Part shown: in pieces, positions 7,571-9,367 of the stretch
How the letters are laid out: the number at the start of each line of letters is the position of its first letter
Numbering within the stretch: position 1 is the stretch's first letter
Source of the DNA: an uncultured Duncaniella sp.
GTDB lineage: Bacteria > Bacteroidota > Bacteroidia > Bacteroidales > Muribaculaceae
Length of the DNA: 9,367 nt
Assembly: GCA_910577335.1 (NCBI GenBank)
Contig: CAJTMJ010000067.1
Span: 1 to 9,367 of the forward strand
Reading direction: 5' to 3'
The notes under the pieces: model-generated
The model's input: only the letters and a program-made list of their open reading frames with translations
Databases searched by the model: none
Told to the model about the DNA's origin: nothing
Program-made: the position numbers and the translations under genes

Positions 7571-7915
7571 ATGTCAATCAGAATTTCAATACTTGGTATC
7601 TTATTGCTTGTAGGCATGTCAATGTCTGCTCAAAAAATATATTCTGTTGATCATGAATATCAAGCAGATATTAAGGTATTTGTAGTGGATTCCGAGTACA
7701 AGGCAGATCTTATTGTTTATAAGACGGATAAGGAATATCGTGCGAAAGCCAGCGAAAACAAAGGTATCTGGTTTATATGTCCTCGACAATATCAGGCTGA
7801 TAAAAAAGTGTTCTTTGTTGACCGAGAGTATCAGGCTGACCTCAAAGTATTCTTTACCGATAAAGAATATCGTGCTGGTTGGAAGAAGAATGACAAGAAA
7901 CCTTTAATGTATTGA
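7571..7915 (+). CDS. exported septoil-knot (DUF6150-type) repeat protein
   Basis: A 114-residue protein with an N-terminal signal peptide (hydrophobic 5-16, predicted cleavage after SMSA, residue 20) and no lipobox cysteine, so a soluble periplasmic or secreted product is expected. The mature part is built from six repeats of 12-13 residues with the pattern (K)(V/I)(F/Y)xxDxEYxAD, for example KIYSVDHEYQAD, IKVFVVDSEYKAD and KKVFFVDREYQAD. This pattern matches the DUF6150 family, whose members are annotated as 7(1) septoil-knot proteins. The biochemical role is unknown to me. It begins 6 bases after the ZorB-like stop, so it is probably an envelope-side accessory of the motor, perhaps binding the OmpA-like domain or a ligand (inference). 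Family assignment is by repeat pattern recall. Confidence 0.8.
   Translation: MSIRISILGILLLVGMSMSAQKIYSVDHEYQADIKVFVVDSEYKADLIVYKTDKEYRAKASENKGIWFICPRQYQADKKVFFVDREYQADLKVFFTDKEYRAGWKKNDKKPLMY
7634..7878 (+). repeat. six in-frame protein repeats arranged as a duplicated triplet
   Basis: Units cover residues 22-33, 34-46, 47-59, 66-77, 78-90 and 91-103, with a spacer ASENKG at 60-65. Units 1-3 and 4-6 correspond in order: both triplets end in TDKEYRA, and the DNA encoding that end is nearly identical (7727-7743 against 7859-7875, one difference in 17 bases). This suggests the gene grew by duplication of a three-unit block. Confidence 0.8.
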
Positions 7916-7922
7916 TTTAGAC

Positions 7923-9020
7923 ATGGCTAAATGTAAGTATTGTGGTGAGTCAGCTGGGTTCTTCTCGCGTTCTCATAAGGAGTGTGAGGAGAAGCATACT
8001 CGTGGAATTGATGGAATGACTCATCTGATGCGTCGATACTTTAGCGGAACTATTTCAGCCATTGATTTCGGAGCAAAGCTTTCTCGAAATAGAGATCCGT
8101 ACTTCTTGAGTGAGGATGATATTGTTACATGTGCGGACAATGTTATTGGAGAGTTCGCAGATTCACTTCGACGCCCATTTAATTCAGATATATTACCCAA
8201 AATAAAGGGATTCATATCAAATGTCGGAGTGCCTTATGCGACGCTTAATAAAAATGGCACTCTTGATAGATTATCCCTAAAGCTATTTCAGGGATATGTC
8301 GTGGATTTCTTTGCAAAAGGTGTTCCACTCAGTCAAATATCAATAAGTACCGATTCCGTAACATCCGTTCTTCCTTTGAGCCGACAACAACGTGATGAAG
8401 CATATTACAACGTATTGAACAAGGCCGCCGATAAGTTTATGGCAGATGGTTGGCTGGCGGACAATGAGCAAAGGATGATAGAGTCATACACATCTTCTTT
8501 GGGGATTGCGTTAAACTGTCTTCCTTTGCAGTATCAAACCGAGAGCCTTTCTCGTATAGGTCAGGCTATAGTTCTAAAGGATTTACAACAAGGGGCACTC
8601 CCTAAAAAGCCATTGACTGTCCCTGTAATGTTGGCTCGTGACGAGGCTCCACTGTGGGTATATGACAATATCACAATGTTGCAAGAAAAGATAACCCGAG
8701 AGTATGTCGGAGGGAGCAGAGGAATGAGCTATCGAATATGTAAGGGACTGACGTATCGTACCGGTTCATTCAAAGGACATCCGGTTGAAAGAAGTTTCAT
8801 GGAGACTATTGGCATCGGTCAACTGGTTATAACGAACAAAAACCTTTTCTTCCATTGTCCTACAGCAAGTGTGAAAATCCCTTATAAAAAGCTTGTGGGA
8901 GTAACGCCTTACTCAGATGGTCTGGAAGTCCATAAAGAAGAGGCGAAGCCTAAACGAACTGTCTTTCAAGGTTTCGATGCATGGTTCATTATGAATGTTT
9001 TGAATCAGGTCAATATTTGA
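7923..9020 (+). CDS. zinc-ribbon protein with possible TerB-like segment and PH/GRAM-like C-terminus
   Basis: A 365-residue cytosolic protein of unknown function. It opens with a short metal-binding motif (C4, C7, then H18 and C21 in KCKYCGESAGFFSRSHKEC). A long helical middle follows. Residues 167-197 (ADKFMADGWLADNEQRM, then SSLGIAL) resemble the 'aDG.l...E' signature of TerB-like domains, which would fit the Ter-type neighbours; this is a tentative match. The C-terminus (about 275-365) has a run of predicted strands, GQLVITNKNLFFHCP (299-313) and a strand ending YKKLVGVTPY, then a final helix (FDAWFIMNVLNQV). That is the layout of bacterial PH or GRAM-like domains, known to bind lipids or proteins. 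No membrane segment is present. It is the last gene of the operon, 7 bases after the repeat protein, and abuts a convergent gene with no spacer. Confidence 0.75.
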   Translation: MAKCKYCGESAGFFSRSHKECEEKHTRGIDGMTHLMRRYFSGTISAIDFGAKLSRNRDPYFLSEDDIVTCADNVIGEFADSLRRPFNSDILPKIKGFISNVGVPYATLNKNGTLDRLSLKLFQGYVVDFFAKGVPLSQISISTDSVTSVLPLSRQQRDEAYYNVLNKAADKFMADGWLADNEQRMIESYTSSLGIALNCLPLQYQTESLSRIGQAIVLKDLQQGALPKKPLTVPVMLARDEAPLWVYDNITMLQEKITREYVGGSRGMSYRICKGLTYRTGSFKGHPVERSFMETIGIGQLVITNKNLFFHCPTASVKIPYKKLVGVTPYSDGLEVHKEEAKPKRTVFQGFDAWFIMNVLNQVNI

Positions 9021-9029
9021 TTAGTCAAA
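9016..9029. repeat. small inverted repeat spanning two convergent stop codons
   Basis: TTTGA (9016-9020) and TCAAA (9025-9029) flank a four-base loop, TTAG. The stem is only five weak base pairs with no GC core or clear T-run, so it is not a convincing terminator. It is, however, the only hairpin candidate I noticed at the convergent junction. Confidence 0.3.
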
Positions 9030-9367
9030 GAGCGAAGGAGTATCATCTTTGGGAGTCGTCCTCTTTGCTTTTGATTTCTTCTGAGTCCTTTTAGGCATTT
9101 CGTCTGAAGTTAGATTGGAAGAACGAAGAGTGATTTCTTCTTCCAAATTGGGGTGTGGGTAGTTACCTTCAATATAGAGCTTTACCAATCCGGCATGTGA
9201 AAGAGGAGTCGAAAGATTCCGGAAATCAAGATTCGTGTTGTAGTCAAGCAGGACAATATCTGTTTCTTCTGACTTTTTCTTTATCTTATCTACGATGTTT
9301 ATGACATCGGGAACATTCTCCAAAACCCATTCATAAGAAGGTAGATAAATGAGTATTCTTGCTGAAA
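9021..9367 (-). CDS. 3' part of an unrecognised convergent gene, cut by the window edge
   Basis: The minus-strand frame is open from the window edge to its stop (TAA, complement of 9021-9023), giving about 114 C-terminal residues. A TTG at 9321-9323 could serve as a start, but the frame continues upstream with plausible protein sequence (SARILIYLPSYEWV), so the true start lies outside the window. The visible part has alternating hydrophobic strands and helices (ILIYLPSYEW, VINIVDKI, DIVLLDYNTNLDF), suggesting an alpha/beta domain. It then has a Lys/Arg/Thr-rich, probably disordered tail (PKRTQKKSKAKRT) ending in DTPSLFD. I do not recognise the family. It is oriented against the operon and so is separately transcribed. 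It may belong to another part of the island or to the host. Confidence 0.7.
   Translation of the reverse strand, partial: SARILIYLPSYEWVLENVPDVINIVDKIKKKSEETDIVLLDYNTNLDFRNLSTPLSHAGLVKLYIEGNYPHPNLEEEITLRSSNLTSDEMPKRTQKKSKAKRTTPKDDTPSLFD

Noticed and set aside
7713..7907. Second plus-strand frame within the repeat protein
   Set aside because: It is a shadow created by the repeated DNA; the signal peptide and conserved repeat pattern are in the other frame.
1..9367. tRNA or rRNA genes, CRISPR arrays, insertion sequences, attachment sites, riboswitches or an internal promoter
   Set aside because: I saw no cloverleaf, regular DNA repeat-spacer array, transposase, terminal repeats or long non-coding stretch. 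The largest gap between plus-strand genes is 17 bases, leaving no space for such elements.

Overview
The window looks like an accessory, probably defence-related, island from a Bacteroidales-type bacterium. This is inferred from the AT-leaning composition (roughly 40% GC by eye), the lack of clear Shine-Dalgarno sequences before well-defined starts, and protein families common in that group, such as the septoil-knot repeat protein. No taxonomic marker is present, so the assignment is tentative.

Eight genes on the + strand (17-9020) are packed end to end. Gaps run from a 1-base overlap to 17 bases, so they most likely form one operon whose promoter lies upstream of the window. In order they are: (1) a small unknown protein; (2) a divergent Ser/Thr kinase with a C-terminal zinc ribbon and a beta-rich tail; (3) a TerY-like von Willebrand A (VWA) protein; (4) a PP2C phosphatase with a coiled-coil and basic tail; (5) a long coiled-coil protein ending in a DarT-like ADP-ribosyltransferase domain; (6) a ZorA-like MotA/TolQ/ExbB channel protein with a long helical tail; (7) a ZorB-like MotB/OmpA protein; (8) an exported six-unit repeat protein of septoil-knot (DUF6150) type; and (9) a protein with an N-terminal zinc ribbon, a possible TerB-like helical segment and a PH/GRAM-like C-terminus. 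A convergent minus-strand gene (9021 to beyond 9367) abuts the operon with no spacer and is cut by the window edge.

Genes 2-4 match the known TerY-P triad (kinase, VWA protein and PP2C phosphatase), a phospho-signalling module linked to tellurite-resistance-type stress and conflict systems. Genes 6-7 match the ion-driven ZorAB motor of Zorya anti-phage defence. None of the usual Zorya partners (ZorC, ZorD, ZorE, ZorF, ZorG) is recognisable here. Where a nuclease or helicase effector would be expected, there is a predicted ADP-ribosyltransferase. The working model, an inference, is a composite defence system. A ZorAB-like envelope sensor would detect an insult such as phage adsorption or membrane perturbation. 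The kinase/VWA/phosphatase set would relay or gate the signal. The DarT-like domain would act as effector on nucleic acid (the known DarT target) or protein. The septoil-knot and PH-domain proteins would be envelope-side or membrane-adapting accessories.
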